From NCBI RefSeq assembly GCF_007998985.1, contig NZ_CP041659.1, positions 1,486,001 to 1,550,000 on the forward strand: DNA of 64,000 nt, in the 5' to 3' direction. The position numbers and the translations under genes were made by a program. The stretch is from Sphingomonas xanthus (lineage in GTDB: Bacteria; Pseudomonadota; Alphaproteobacteria; Sphingomonadales; Sphingomonadaceae). The notes under the pieces are model-generated. The model saw nothing but the letters and a program-made list of their open reading frames with translations, made no database searches and was not told where the DNA came from. Shown here piece after piece: positions 36,459-45,602 of this stretch (its first letter is position 1; every line of letters begins with the position of its first letter).

Positions 36459-37592
36459 GTCGCGCTGGTAGATACGATAGACGTGGTTGATGTTCGCGCC
36501 GGGTAGCTGGGCGATCGACATCATGCCCTGATTATCCTCCAGCACCCAGCCGAATTCGCCATGGGTGACGCCGAAATCGGCGACGCAGGCGCGGCGGATC
36601 TGCTCGATCAGCATGAAGGCCAGTTGTCCCGCCAGCCGCGAGCCCTGGATTTTCTTGGCAACGCCCATCAATGGCACGCGCACTCGCGCCGTCCGCGGCT
36701 TGCGAAGCCGCCACAGCAATTTGGCCCAACCGAACGGAAACAGCCGTCCGTCGAGGTCACGGATCAGTTCGTTGACGTCCGGGATGGTGATCATGAAGGC
36801 CACCGGCTCGCCATCATATTCGGCAATCCGCACGAGATCCTCATAAATGATCGGTTTCAGCTTTTTGCCGGCATAGGCGATTTCCGCCTCGGTCAGCGGA
36901 ACGAACCCCCAATTGTCCGACCAGGCGTCGTTCAAAAGGTTGAGGATGATCGCTGCCTCCGCATCAAAGCGCGAGGCGTCGACCTTTCGCACATTGATCC
37001 GGGGGTTGGCCTCACCGGCCCGGATAAGCCGTTCGATCACCGGGATCATGTCAATCCGGATATCGAGCTCGTAGGTATAAAGGTCCTTGGCCTTGCTATA
37101 GCCGGCCGCTTCGATCCAGCCTTCATATTCGGGACGGTGATGACCCATCATCACCATCGGCGATTGCCTGAACCCCTTGATCAGCAGGCCGGGTTCATCC
37201 CAGATCGAAATGGACATGGGGCCGATCGCGCGAACCATCGCCTGTTCCCGAAGCCAGGATTCGGCGGTCGCGATCAGCGCGGCTGCGACCTCGGGCTCCA
37301 GCGCCTCGAACATGCCCCACTGGCCGGTTCCGGGGCGCATATGCTGCTGAACCAGTTCGTCGACCTGGGCGCTGATACGTCCCACCACCCGGTCGCCGCG
37401 CAGTGCAAGCCAAAGCTCCGCACGGCCATGGCCGAACCAGGGATTGCGCTTCGGATCTAGCAGCCCATGCACTTCGTCCTTGAGCGGCGGGACCCAATAG
37501 GGATCGTCGCGATAGACCGTCCAGGCGAAGTCGACGAAGCGTTTTCGATCAGCCTTGTCGGCGACCTTGCGGATGGTGAGCGGAGCAGTCAT
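36450..37592 (-). CDS. GNAT-like N-acetyltransferase family protein
   Basis: A protein of 380 residues. The N-terminal half carries DPYWVPPLKDEVHGLLDPKRNPWFGHGRAELWLALRGDRVVGRISA, as in a large group of GNAT-fold proteins that are often mislabelled dATP pyrophosphohydrolase in alphaproteobacteria. The middle (GFRQSPMVMMGHHRPEYEG, AGYSKAKDLYTYEL) is typical of the same group. The substrate is unknown. The ATG at 37592 gives the conserved start MTAPLTIRKV. Confidence 0.8.
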   Translation of the reverse strand: MTAPLTIRKVADKADRKRFVDFAWTVYRDDPYWVPPLKDEVHGLLDPKRNPWFGHGRAELWLALRGDRVVGRISAQVDELVQQHMRPGTGQWGMFEALEPEVAAALIATAESWLREQAMVRAIGPMSISIWDEPGLLIKGFRQSPMVMMGHHRPEYEGWIEAAGYSKAKDLYTYELDIRIDMIPVIERLIRAGEANPRINVRKVDASRFDAEAAIILNLLNDAWSDNWGFVPLTEAEIAYAGKKLKPIIYEDLVRIAEYDGEPVAFMITIPDVNELIRDLDGRLFPFGWAKLLWRLRKPRTARVRVPLMGVAKKIQGSRLAGQLAFMLIEQIRRACVADFGVTHGEFGWVLEDNQGMMSIAQLPGANINHVYRIYQRDLG

Positions 37593-37692
37593 CGCGCCAT
37601 GAGTTGCAGCCGAGCCCCCTCTGCGCAACCGCTTTCCTGACGGTCCTGTTCATTGTCCGGCCACGATGGTGCCACTATCTCCTGCAATCCGC

Positions 37693-38799
37693 ATGACGAT
37701 GAACAGCAAGACCATTCCTCTGCAGCGCGGCGGCGCTGGCCGGCGCGAATCGCCCGCTGCCTTGGTGCGCGCGGATGACAAGGCCATGCTGAAGGCTGCG
37801 GCCGACCTGACCCGCGAATTGAACCAGCCCAACAGCAGCATCTACTGGGCCGATTTCCTCGGTTCCGCACTACTCGGCTACGCCGCGCTGGCAATTGCGG
37901 TTACTGCGGCGAGTGTCAGCACCGGTCTTGTCGCCGCGCTCGTCTCGGTGCTCGCTCTCTATCGCGCCGGCAGCTTCATCCACGAATTGACCCATTTGAA
38001 GCCAGGCGCGGTGCCAGGTTTCCGATTGGCGTGGAACGCGATCGTCGGCGTGCCGCTGTTGGTTCCGTCCTTCCTCTACGAAGGCGTCCACAACCAGCAT
38101 CACGCCAAGACCTATTATGGAACGGCCAATGACCCCGAATATCTGCCGCTCGCGCTGATGAAGCCGTGGACCTTGCCGATATTCCTGCTGGCCGCGGCGC
38201 TCGCTCCGATTGGGATGCTAATCCGATTCGCGGTGCTTGCTCCGCTGTCGCTGGTGAGCCCGGCGCTGCGCGCCCAGGTGGTCGCCCGCTATTCCGGACT
38301 TCAGATCAATCCGCAGTTCCGCCGGCCTGCCCCGCAGGGCCAGTTCGGCCGCGATTGGGCGGTGCAGGAAACCGCCGCAAGCCTCTGGGCGATCGCGCTG
38401 ATCGTCATGGCGGTCAGCGGGGTCATCGCGCTCCGCCCGTTCCTGATCGGCCTCGGCATCGCGTCGGGAGTGATGTTCCTCAACCAGGTCCGCACGTTGG
38501 TCGCGCACCTGTGGGAGAATGACGGTCAGCCGATGAGCGTTGCCGAACAATTCCTCGACAGCGTCAACGTCCCGCCGCCGGCAACGCTTCCGGCGCTCTG
38601 GGCGCCCGTTGGCCTGCGGTATCACGGACTGCACCACCTGCTGCCTGGCCTGCCCTATCATGCGCTTGGCGAAGCGCACCGCAGGCTGGTTGCCACGCTT
38701 CCCGGTGACAGCATCTATTTCCGGTCGAACCATCGCGGCCTGTCGCCGCTGGTCGCGCGGCTCGCTGCAAGCAGCTGGCGGGGCGGCCGCCCGGGCTGA
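37693..38799 (+). CDS. fatty acid desaturase-family membrane protein
   Basis: A di-iron membrane oxygenase of about 368 residues. His boxes are visible as FIHELTHL (HxxxH), HNQHHAKTYYG (HxxHH) and GLRYHGLHHLLPGLPYHALGEAH (HxxHH with an additional His). Four membrane segments separate them. It could desaturate or hydroxylate fatty acyl chains or carotenoid-like substrates; the sequence does not decide. The start is uncertain (37693 or 37699, both in frame) because no strong ribosome binding site is seen. It converges with lptG. Confidence 0.8.
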   Translation: MTMNSKTIPLQRGGAGRRESPAALVRADDKAMLKAAADLTRELNQPNSSIYWADFLGSALLGYAALAIAVTAASVSTGLVAALVSVLALYRAGSFIHELTHLKPGAVPGFRLAWNAIVGVPLLVPSFLYEGVHNQHHAKTYYGTANDPEYLPLALMKPWTLPIFLLAAALAPIGMLIRFAVLAPLSLVSPALRAQVVARYSGLQINPQFRRPAPQGQFGRDWAVQETAASLWAIALIVMAVSGVIALRPFLIGLGIASGVMFLNQVRTLVAHLWENDGQPMSVAEQFLDSVNVPPPATLPALWAPVGLRYHGLHHLLPGLPYHALGEAHRRLVATLPGDSIYFRSNHRGLSPLVARLAASSWRGGRPG

Positions 38800-38804
38800 G
38801 GCTC

Positions 38805-39902
38805 TTATTCCTCCTGGCGGATCAGCACCAGTTCGCCAATCAACAGGAACAGGAAGAAGGGCGCCCAGGCGGCGAGGAACGGTGGGTAGGCGCCGATATT
38901 CCCAAGCGCCATGCTGAAATTGTCGGCAACGAAATAGGCAAACCCAAGCGCCATTCCGATCGTCGCGCGAAGCAGTACCTTGCCGGAACGCGCCAGCCCA
39001 AACGCGGCGGTCGCCGCCAGCAGCGGCATCAGCATGGTGGACAAGGGCCCGCTGATCTTGTGCCACCAGCCGGTGACGGCTTCCTCGGTTGGACGCCCTG
39101 CCTGCTCCAGTTCGGCGATCGCGCCGCGCAACGCATGGATGTCGCGTTCGGCGGGATCGACCTGGGCGAGGGTGAAGCGCTGGGGCTCGACCCCCTGAAG
39201 CAGCTGTATGCTACCTTGGCGCAAGACCATATTGGTCCGCGCGTCATAGATTCGGACCTTCTCGAGGCTCCAGCCACCGCGCTGCTGGGTCGCCCGCTCG
39301 GCCTCGATCACCCGGGCAAGCGTGCCGTAGTCGCGGTCGTAAAAGGTCACGCCGCGAAGCCGCGCGCCCTTGCCGCGCCCCAGGACGAGACGAGCCCGGA
39401 CAAGATCCTCGCCGTCGCGCACCCAGACGTTGGACAGGATGCCGCTGTCGGGCGGGATCGGGCCATAATCCTCGCTTTCCCAGGCGTTGAGGGTGCGGGT
39501 CGCCTTCACCACCACGGTCTCATTGAACATAAACAGCAAGGCGGCGACCGCCAGGCTGGCGACGATCATAGGTGCAAGGATCTGGTGCGCCGACAGTCCC
39601 GCGGCCTTCATCGACACCACTTCGCTATGCTGGTTGAGACTGGTGAAGGCGATCAGCGCGCCTAGCAGCACCGAAAAGGGCAGGAAACGCGAGACCAACA
39701 TCGGCACGCGCAGCGACACGTAGCGCCAAAGCTCGGCCTCGCCATTGCCCTCGACCTTGAGGATTTTGCCGGATTCGCCAAGCAGGTCGAGCGCCATCAA
39801 GACGAGGACAAGCGCCATCAGCACCGCGAAGCTGCGCGTGAGGAACATCTTGCCGGCGTAAAGCGCCAACTGCCGCGAAGGCATGAAGTTGAGGTTGATC
39901 AT
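38805..39902 (-). CDS. lptG: LPS export ABC transporter permease LptG
   Basis: One of the two membrane subunits that extract LPS from the inner membrane with LptB and pass it to LptC. Length 365 residues, six membrane helices, and a periplasmic beta-jellyroll domain in the middle (about residues 130-260). The pattern FLPFSVLLGALIAFTSLNQHSEVVSMKAAG is the conserved coupling-helix region. It overlaps lptF by 4 bases (ATGA). Confidence 0.9.
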   Translation of the reverse strand: MINLNFMPSRQLALYAGKMFLTRSFAVLMALVLVLMALDLLGESGKILKVEGNGEAELWRYVSLRVPMLVSRFLPFSVLLGALIAFTSLNQHSEVVSMKAAGLSAHQILAPMIVASLAVAALLFMFNETVVVKATRTLNAWESEDYGPIPPDSGILSNVWVRDGEDLVRARLVLGRGKGARLRGVTFYDRDYGTLARVIEAERATQQRGGWSLEKVRIYDARTNMVLRQGSIQLLQGVEPQRFTLAQVDPAERDIHALRGAIAELEQAGRPTEEAVTGWWHKISGPLSTMLMPLLAATAAFGLARSGKVLLRATIGMALGFAYFVADNFSMALGNIGAYPPFLAAWAPFFLFLLIGELVLIRQEE

Positions 39903-41140
39903 GCCGCCGCAACCGTTCGCTCAAAGCGCCGCTTGGGAAGCATCCGCCGGACCGCCCGGCCGAGCTTGGCAAATGCCGCTTCCAGCGCCCCGATCGGCTG
40001 TCCGCCGGGCCGGTGGGCGATGACATGGTACATCCAGGCAATCAGCGCGACGAGCCCAAGGAAAGGAAGCCACAGCGCAAGTTCGGGTTGTAACCGCCCC
40101 TGCGCGCCGGCGCTTTCGGCATATTGATTGATCTTGTGATACGTGACGACCATCACGATCCCGACGAAAATTCCCAGCGAACTATGGCTTCGCTTCGGCG
40201 GAACCGCGAGCGCGACCGCCAGCAGGGGCAGCATCAACATCATCGCGATCTCGACCAGCCGGAAATGGAGGTTGGCCCGGGCCGCCCGCTCGTCCTTGCG
40301 GCTTTCGGCCGTACCCGCATAGGCGCGGCTGGCGACTTCCGGCAGGGTCAGTTCCTTTTCCTGGTTGCCGCGGTTCCGGAAGGGATCGATCGCCGGCAGG
40401 TTGATCGGTAGGTCGTAGCTGTCGAACGACAGCGTTCGGGGCGTTGCGAATTTCGGCCCGTCCTGGACCAGCCGGCCCTGGCGGAGACGGAAAATGATCG
40501 TGTCCGGATCGTCGGTCGCGAGAAACTGGCCTTCCGCGGCGGTCGCCGCGAGGCGCATGCCCGACTTGTCGTCGAGCGCTGTAAAGATGCCCATAAGCTT
40601 GGTACCGTCGTCCTCGCTCCGCTCGATGCGCAGCGTCATTCGCTTGCCGAAGTCGGTGAACTCCCCGACCTTGATCGACGCGCCGAGCGCGCCGGACTTG
40701 AGGTCGAAGCGAAGCCCTTCGTAACGATAGCGGGCATAAGGATCGAGCCAGCCGACGATGGCGATGTTTAGCAGCAGCAGCGCGACCGTGTACATGTAGG
40801 GCACGCGAAGCAGCCGGGTATAGCCGACGCCGATGCCGCGAAGCGCATCCAGTTCCGACGACAGCGCGAGCTTGCGGAACGCGAGCAGGATCCCGAGCAG
40901 CAGGCCGATCGGAATGCCGAGGGAGAAATATTCCGGCAGCATGTTGGCCAGCATTTGCCAGACGACGCGGACTGGGCCTCCGGCGCTGATCACGAAGTCG
41001 AACAGGCGCAACATCTTGTCCAGCACCAGCAGCATCGCCGCCAATACCAGTGTCCCGATCAAGGGAACCGCGATGTTCCGCGCCAGATAGCGATCGACCA
41101 ACGCCAAAAGATCAGCACCTTTTCGTCCTCGCGGCACCAT
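39899..41140 (-). CDS. lptF: LPS export ABC transporter permease LptF
   Basis: Partner permease of LptG. The N-terminal DRYLARNIAVPLIGTLVLAAMLLVLDKMLRLFDFV and the coupling region GILLAFRKLALSSELDALRGIG are typical. A periplasmic jellyroll and three C-terminal helices follow. Of several possible starts, ATG 41140 is used; a little inside it a TTG gives the shorter LLALVDRY start. The unusual feature is a C-terminal basic tail (about 40 residues) after the last helix. Confidence 0.9.
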   Translation of the reverse strand: MVPRGRKGADLLALVDRYLARNIAVPLIGTLVLAAMLLVLDKMLRLFDFVISAGGPVRVVWQMLANMLPEYFSLGIPIGLLLGILLAFRKLALSSELDALRGIGVGYTRLLRVPYMYTVALLLLNIAIVGWLDPYARYRYEGLRFDLKSGALGASIKVGEFTDFGKRMTLRIERSEDDGTKLMGIFTALDDKSGMRLAATAAEGQFLATDDPDTIIFRLRQGRLVQDGPKFATPRTLSFDSYDLPINLPAIDPFRNRGNQEKELTLPEVASRAYAGTAESRKDERAARANLHFRLVEIAMMLMLPLLAVALAVPPKRSHSSLGIFVGIVMVVTYHKINQYAESAGAQGRLQPELALWLPFLGLVALIAWMYHVIAHRPGGQPIGALEAAFAKLGRAVRRMLPKRRFERTVAAA

Positions 41141-41261
41141 GATTTGGCCGCAAAGGGGGCCGACATGACAGCCGGGCGCCAAATCCCGGTCGACTCCAAC
41201 GTCAGGGAGAGCGGCAGGGTAAGGCGCCGCTTGTGCCTATAGCGAAGCGGACGATAAAATC

Positions 41262-41762
41262 ATGTCGAAATCTTCGATCCCTTTTCTCGCTGCCGGAGCT
41301 GGCCTCTTCGCCGCGCTTGCGCTGGCCGGCATCCCGGGATCGGCGGAAGCCAGCGCCAGCTGCGCGGCGGGCAGGCCGTCGGTGCTCGTTCGGGTTGACG
41401 GCCTCAAGCAGCCGACCGGCCAGCTCAAGGTTTCGCTTTACGGTTCCGACGCCAGCCTGTGGCTCGCCAAGCAGGGACGAATTCACCGGACCAAGGTGCC
41501 GGTGACGGGCAAGGCGATGGACATCTGCCTGCCGGTTCCCGCGCCCGGACGCTATGCGGTGGCCGTCCATCACGACCTCAACCTCAACGGTTCGCGCGAC
41601 CGCCAGGATGGCGGCGGCTATTCGCGCAACCCTAAGGTTAGCTTGCTTAACCCCAAGCCACCCTTCGCCCGGGCTTCCTTCCCGGTCGGTCAGGAACAGG
41701 CACAGGTCGGCGTGACCTTGCTTTACATCAAGGGGATGAGCGTAGGACCGGCAGGAAGTTGA
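41262..41762 (+). CDS. exported DUF2141 protein
   Basis: A 166-residue periplasmic protein with a signal peptide (first 31 residues, ending SAEASA). The mature part (VLVRVDGLKQPTGQLKVSLYG, GRYAVAVHHDLNLNGSRDR) is the DUF2141 beta-sandwich, whose function is unknown. Its stop codon overlaps the ATG of the lipid-kinase gene, so it begins the three-gene lipid operon. Confidence 0.85.
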   Translation: MSKSSIPFLAAGAGLFAALALAGIPGSAEASASCAAGRPSVLVRVDGLKQPTGQLKVSLYGSDASLWLAKQGRIHRTKVPVTGKAMDICLPVPAPGRYAVAVHHDLNLNGSRDRQDGGGYSRNPKVSLLNPKPPFARASFPVGQEQAQVGVTLLYIKGMSVGPAGS

Positions 41763-42736
41763 TGGCCCGGCCGCGGATCGCCCTGCTCAGCAACCCCAAG
41801 TCGACCGGCAATATTGCCCAGCTCCCGCGCATCCGCGCCTTTTGTGCCGAGCATCCCGACATTTTCCACTATGAGGTGGAGCGCGCCGACCAGATTGGGG
41901 AGGCGATGCGGACCATTGCCCGCATCCGTCCGACCGTGCTGGCGATCAACGGTGGTGACGGCACAGTCCAGGCCGCGCTTACCGAACTGCATAATGGCGG
42001 TCATTTTGGAACCGAGGCCCCCCCGGTTGCCGTGTTGCCCAGCGGCAAGACCAACCTCATCGCACTTGATTTGGGAGCGCAAGGTGACCCGGTCGAGGCG
42101 CTCCGCCGCTTGCTCGACATCGCCGCCGCCGACCTTGCCCCGCATCTCGTCGCCCGGGAGCTGATCGCCCTGTCGGGAGGCGAAGGCGGCATCACGCCTG
42201 TCATTGGTATGTTTCTTGGCGGTGCCGGGCTGGCCGACATCATGCTTTACTGCCGGGAACGGGTCTATCCGCTCGGCCTGCCGAACAGCGTCAGCCATGT
42301 GATCACCGCGATCGCCGTGGTGCTTCGGCAGGTATTCCGCCTGCGGGCCAGCTTCCTGCCGCCCGAGCCGCGCCTGCTAAGCGTCAGCGTTCGGCGCGAA
42401 GGCGCGATCACCGGCCGCTTCGCCTTCCTACTCGTGACCACGCTGGACAAGTTGCTGCTGTCCGGAGAGATGGCGTCGACCGGTCGCGGTCCGTTGAAAT
42501 TCGTCGCCGTCGAGCAAAAGCCGATTTCGCTGCTTCGGGCCTTCGGCGCGAGCCTGGTCGGCAGGCTTGGCCGGACAAAGCTTGACGGGGTTCATGTCGA
42601 GGAAGCCGACGAGATCGCCATCGAGGGGGAATCGAGTCAGGTCATCCTTGACGGGGAGACATTCTGCTCGGGACCCGGCAAGCCGATCCTGTTGCGCCCC
42701 GCCCAGCCTCTATCGTTCGTCCGAATCGCCGCCTGA
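41762..42736 (+). CDS. diacylglycerol kinase-family (YegS/DgkB-like) lipid kinase
   Basis: A protein of 324 residues with the DAGK catalytic fold. LLSNPKSTGN at the start and LAINGGDGTVQAALTEL near residue 62 are the nucleotide-binding motifs. The second half is the beta-rich lipid domain. It would phosphorylate diacylglycerol or a related lipid. It is followed 7 bases later by a Tam41-like CDP-DAG synthase, which would use the phosphatidic acid product. Confidence 0.85.
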   Translation: MARPRIALLSNPKSTGNIAQLPRIRAFCAEHPDIFHYEVERADQIGEAMRTIARIRPTVLAINGGDGTVQAALTELHNGGHFGTEAPPVAVLPSGKTNLIALDLGAQGDPVEALRRLLDIAAADLAPHLVARELIALSGGEGGITPVIGMFLGGAGLADIMLYCRERVYPLGLPNSVSHVITAIAVVLRQVFRLRASFLPPEPRLLSVSVRREGAITGRFAFLLVTTLDKLLLSGEMASTGRGPLKFVAVEQKPISLLRAFGASLVGRLGRTKLDGVHVEEADEIAIEGESSQVILDGETFCSGPGKPILLRPAQPLSFVRIAA

Positions 42737-42743
42737 GCAGCTT

Positions 42744-43610
42744 ATGGAAAACCGCTTAAGGCCGCTCGTCGAAGCCGAGCTGACGCGGCCGGTCGATCCA
42801 CGCGTCTCCGCCATCGCCAAAGCCATCGCTGCGCGCCACGGCGCCGCGAGCCGGGCCGTGCTTTTTTACGGCAGCTGTCTTCGCGAACATCAGCTTGAGG
42901 GGCTAATGCTCGATTTCTACCTGATCGTTTCGGACTATTCCGAGGCCTTCGACCGGCGCTGGCTGGCGATCGCCAACCGGCTAGTTCCGCCCAACGTCTT
43001 TCCATTTCATCTCGGCGGCCTCGGCGCGAAATATGCGGTGCTCAGCGAAAGCGATTTTCACCGCCTCAATGGGCCGGAAACGCTAAATGTCTCGGTTTGG
43101 GCGAGGTTCGCGCAGCCATCGCGGCTGGTGTGGAGCAGCGGTGCAGAAGCCACAAAGCGGGCGCTCGATGCAGTGGCGCGCGCCGCGCCAACCCTGCTTT
43201 CGGCAGCCCGGCCGCTACCCGATGTCGGGGACGGGCTGGAACCGTGGCGTCACGCCTTCGCAAAAACCTATTCGGCGGAGCTGCGCGCCGAACGAAAGGG
43301 ACGCTCGGGATCGATCGTCGACCATGATCCCGAACGATACCGGCAGTTCTTGCAACCCGCATTGGACACAATCGAACCGGGGGCGCGGTCTGGAGGCTGG
43401 GGACGGCGCCGGATCGCCGGCAAGCTCCTTTCAATAGTGCGGCTTGCCAAGGCCAGCGCGACCTATGCCGGCGGCGCGGAATATATCGCCTGGAAGATCA
43501 ATCGCCACGCAGGAACGACAATCGAGCTCAGCGCGTGGCAGAAGCGTCATCCGCTATTGGCCGCGATCAGCCTGTTGCCGCGGCTCCTCCGCTCCGGCGC
43601 GATTCGCTAG
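42744..43610 (+). CDS. Tam41-like phosphatidate cytidylyltransferase (predicted)
   Basis: A protein of 288 residues. AVLFYGSCLREHQLEGLMLDFYLIV has the nucleotidyltransferase Gly-Ser plus the Leu-Asp-Phe strand of mitochondrial Tam41, and GAKYAVLSESDFHRL with VWARFAQPSRLV matches the next Tam41 blocks (KYGVIS, YIAGRLQKPV) in order and spacing. Tam41 makes CDP-diacylglycerol for cardiolipin, so the likely reaction is phosphatidate plus CTP. The neighbouring lipid kinase supports this. The C-terminal part (TYAGGAEYIAWKI) looks membrane-peripheral. Its 3' end overlaps the convergent histidine kinase by 44 bases. Family assignment is by eye. Confidence 0.65.
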   Translation: MENRLRPLVEAELTRPVDPRVSAIAKAIAARHGAASRAVLFYGSCLREHQLEGLMLDFYLIVSDYSEAFDRRWLAIANRLVPPNVFPFHLGGLGAKYAVLSESDFHRLNGPETLNVSVWARFAQPSRLVWSSGAEATKRALDAVARAAPTLLSAARPLPDVGDGLEPWRHAFAKTYSAELRAERKGRSGSIVDHDPERYRQFLQPALDTIEPGARSGGWGRRRIAGKLLSIVRLAKASATYAGGAEYIAWKINRHAGTTIELSAWQKRHPLLAAISLLPRLLRSGAIR

Positions 43611-45555
43611 GGCCTGCCGACAAGGCCGCCGATACGCTGGCTGCCAATGTCGCAACGGTAAACGGTTTGCGCAGGAGGGCCGTTTCAGCCAACTCATCGC
43701 TGTCGCCTTCGCCGACATAGCCGGTGACGAACAACACCGCGACCTCGCCGTGCCTTGCTTTCAGTTCGCGCACCATTTCCGGCCCGGTCATCTCCGGCAT
43801 GATCACGTCCGAGATTACCAGGTCGAATTCCATGCTGGCGAACAGCGCGAGTGCTTCGGCCCCGCTGGAGCAGGCCACGGGCTCATACCCCAAGTCCTCA
43901 AGGGCGCCGACCGTCGCGGTACGGACCCGCGGATCGTCTTCGACCAGCAGGATTCGCGCTCCCTTGACGGCCAATTCCTCTTCGCTCTTGCCCTGCAGTT
44001 CAGGGTTTGCACGAACGCTCCTGCCGGCAACTTCGGTGCGCGGCAGATAGATGGAAACGGTCGTGCCCTTGCCAAGCGTGCTCTCAATTGCCGCTTCGCC
44101 TCCTGACTGATGGGCAAAGCCAAAGATCTGCGACAGTCCGAGGCCGGTGCCCTTGCCGACATCCTTGGTGGTGAAAAAGGGCTCGAAAGCCCGATCGAGA
44201 ACCTCGGCGGTCATTCCGCAGCCGGTGTCGATCACATCGATCACCAAATATTCGCCGGCCCGGATGTCGCCGACCTCGTTGGCGCTGACCTTTAGGTTGC
44301 GCGTGCGGATCAGCAGCGTTCCCGTGCCGTCCATGGCGTCGCGGGCGTTCACCGCCAGATTGAGGATCGCATTTTCCAGCTGGTGCGGATCGACGAACAC
44401 CGGCCAGGCGCCCTTCGCCAGCTCGGTCTTGATGGTGATGCGTTCGCCCAAGGTACGATCGAGCAGTTCGGTCATGCCGGTCAGCAATTCGCCGCTCTCG
44501 AGCCGTTCGGGCAGAAGCGGTTCCGACCGCGCAAAGGATAGCAGGCGGCGGGTCAGGGCCGCGGCGCGGGTCGCGCCTTCCATGGCATTGGTCAGGTGGG
44601 TCATGACCTCCCGCCGCGGGCCGTTGAGGCGGCGCAGGGCAAGGTCGATCCCGCCGACGACCACGGCAAGCATGTTGTTGAAATCGTGAGCGATTCCACC
44701 GGTCAGCTGGCCGACGGCCTCCATCTTCTGGACCTGGCGCAGTTGGGCCTCTGCCGCCTGGCGCTCGACCGCTTCGCTCCGTAGCGCCTGGTTGGCCTCC
44801 CAAAGTTCCTGGGTGCGTTCGCGCACCGCCATCTCCAGCGCCTCCGCTCGTTCCGATTCGGTTTCCGCCTGTTTTCGGGAAGCCGCGTTGAGGCGCAGCG
44901 CCTGAACCGCGACATAGCCCATGAAGATGGCAAACAGGCCGACGATCAGGCCTAGCCAGCTGAGGTAGTCGGTCAGTTGCTCGGCGCGCGCTGCGAAGAC
45001 CTGGGTGGTCCGCATCTTCGCCGACAGGGCTTGCCGCTCCGCGGTGGCGATTTCCGCCAGCTTGGCCCGCAATTCCTTGCCGATGTCGGCTTCAGTCGAG
45101 ATGTAATACCAATATTGGAAGCCGTAATTTTTTTGCCGCGACCGGACATAGGTGGCAACGGTCGAGAATTGCTGGCCCCGCTGCTGGAACAATGCGCGAA
45201 GCCGCGCGGCGCGTTCGCGTTGCGCCGCGTCGCCGGACAGCGACCGTTCCAATTGGGCGATCTGCTGTTCGGCAAGGCGCCAATGGGAATAATAGCGGCT
45301 GCCGGTTTCCTGCTTTTCATCAAGGGCGTAGCGCCCGACGGCGGCCTCCGCGCGGGCAACGCTGGCGTCGATCGTGCGGGTCAGAAGAGTGACGTCATAA
45401 GCATGCCGCTCGGCGGCCAGCGCACGGTCGCGCGTTGCATTGGTGAGTGCAACGAGGACGACCATGCCAAGCAGGACCAGCGTCGCGATCAGCGCTGCCG
45501 CCGCCGCCAGGCTGCCCCGCCGCCAGTCGAACGTCTGCTCTTCCCCCGGCGTCAT
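43567..45555 (-). CDS. hybrid sensor histidine kinase with receiver domain
   Basis: A 662-residue two-component protein. Membrane helices at about residues 15-38 and 200-222 enclose a periplasmic CHASE3-like helical sensor domain. A coiled coil (225-275) leads to the phosphoacceptor His near 290 (GGIAHDFNNML, the HisKA form of alphaproteobacterial hybrid kinases), an ATPase domain (NAILNLAVNARDAM, DTGCGM, GKGTGLGLSQIFG) and a receiver domain with the Asp near 583 (DLVISDVIMPEMTG). The response regulator output is not next to it. Signal unknown. Confidence 0.9.
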   Translation of the reverse strand: MTPGEEQTFDWRRGSLAAAAALIATLVLLGMVVLVALTNATRDRALAAERHAYDVTLLTRTIDASVARAEAAVGRYALDEKQETGSRYYSHWRLAEQQIAQLERSLSGDAAQRERAARLRALFQQRGQQFSTVATYVRSRQKNYGFQYWYYISTEADIGKELRAKLAEIATAERQALSAKMRTTQVFAARAEQLTDYLSWLGLIVGLFAIFMGYVAVQALRLNAASRKQAETESERAEALEMAVRERTQELWEANQALRSEAVERQAAEAQLRQVQKMEAVGQLTGGIAHDFNNMLAVVVGGIDLALRRLNGPRREVMTHLTNAMEGATRAAALTRRLLSFARSEPLLPERLESGELLTGMTELLDRTLGERITIKTELAKGAWPVFVDPHQLENAILNLAVNARDAMDGTGTLLIRTRNLKVSANEVGDIRAGEYLVIDVIDTGCGMTAEVLDRAFEPFFTTKDVGKGTGLGLSQIFGFAHQSGGEAAIESTLGKGTTVSIYLPRTEVAGRSVRANPELQGKSEEELAVKGARILLVEDDPRVRTATVGALEDLGYEPVACSSGAEALALFASMEFDLVISDVIMPEMTGPEMVRELKARHGEVAVLFVTGYVGEGDSDELAETALLRKPFTVATLAASVSAALSAGPSESRRSGGAAATG

Positions 45556-45602
45556 GGCTTCAACCTACCCGTCCGATTCGCGCGATGAAAGCCCGGATTG
45601 CC

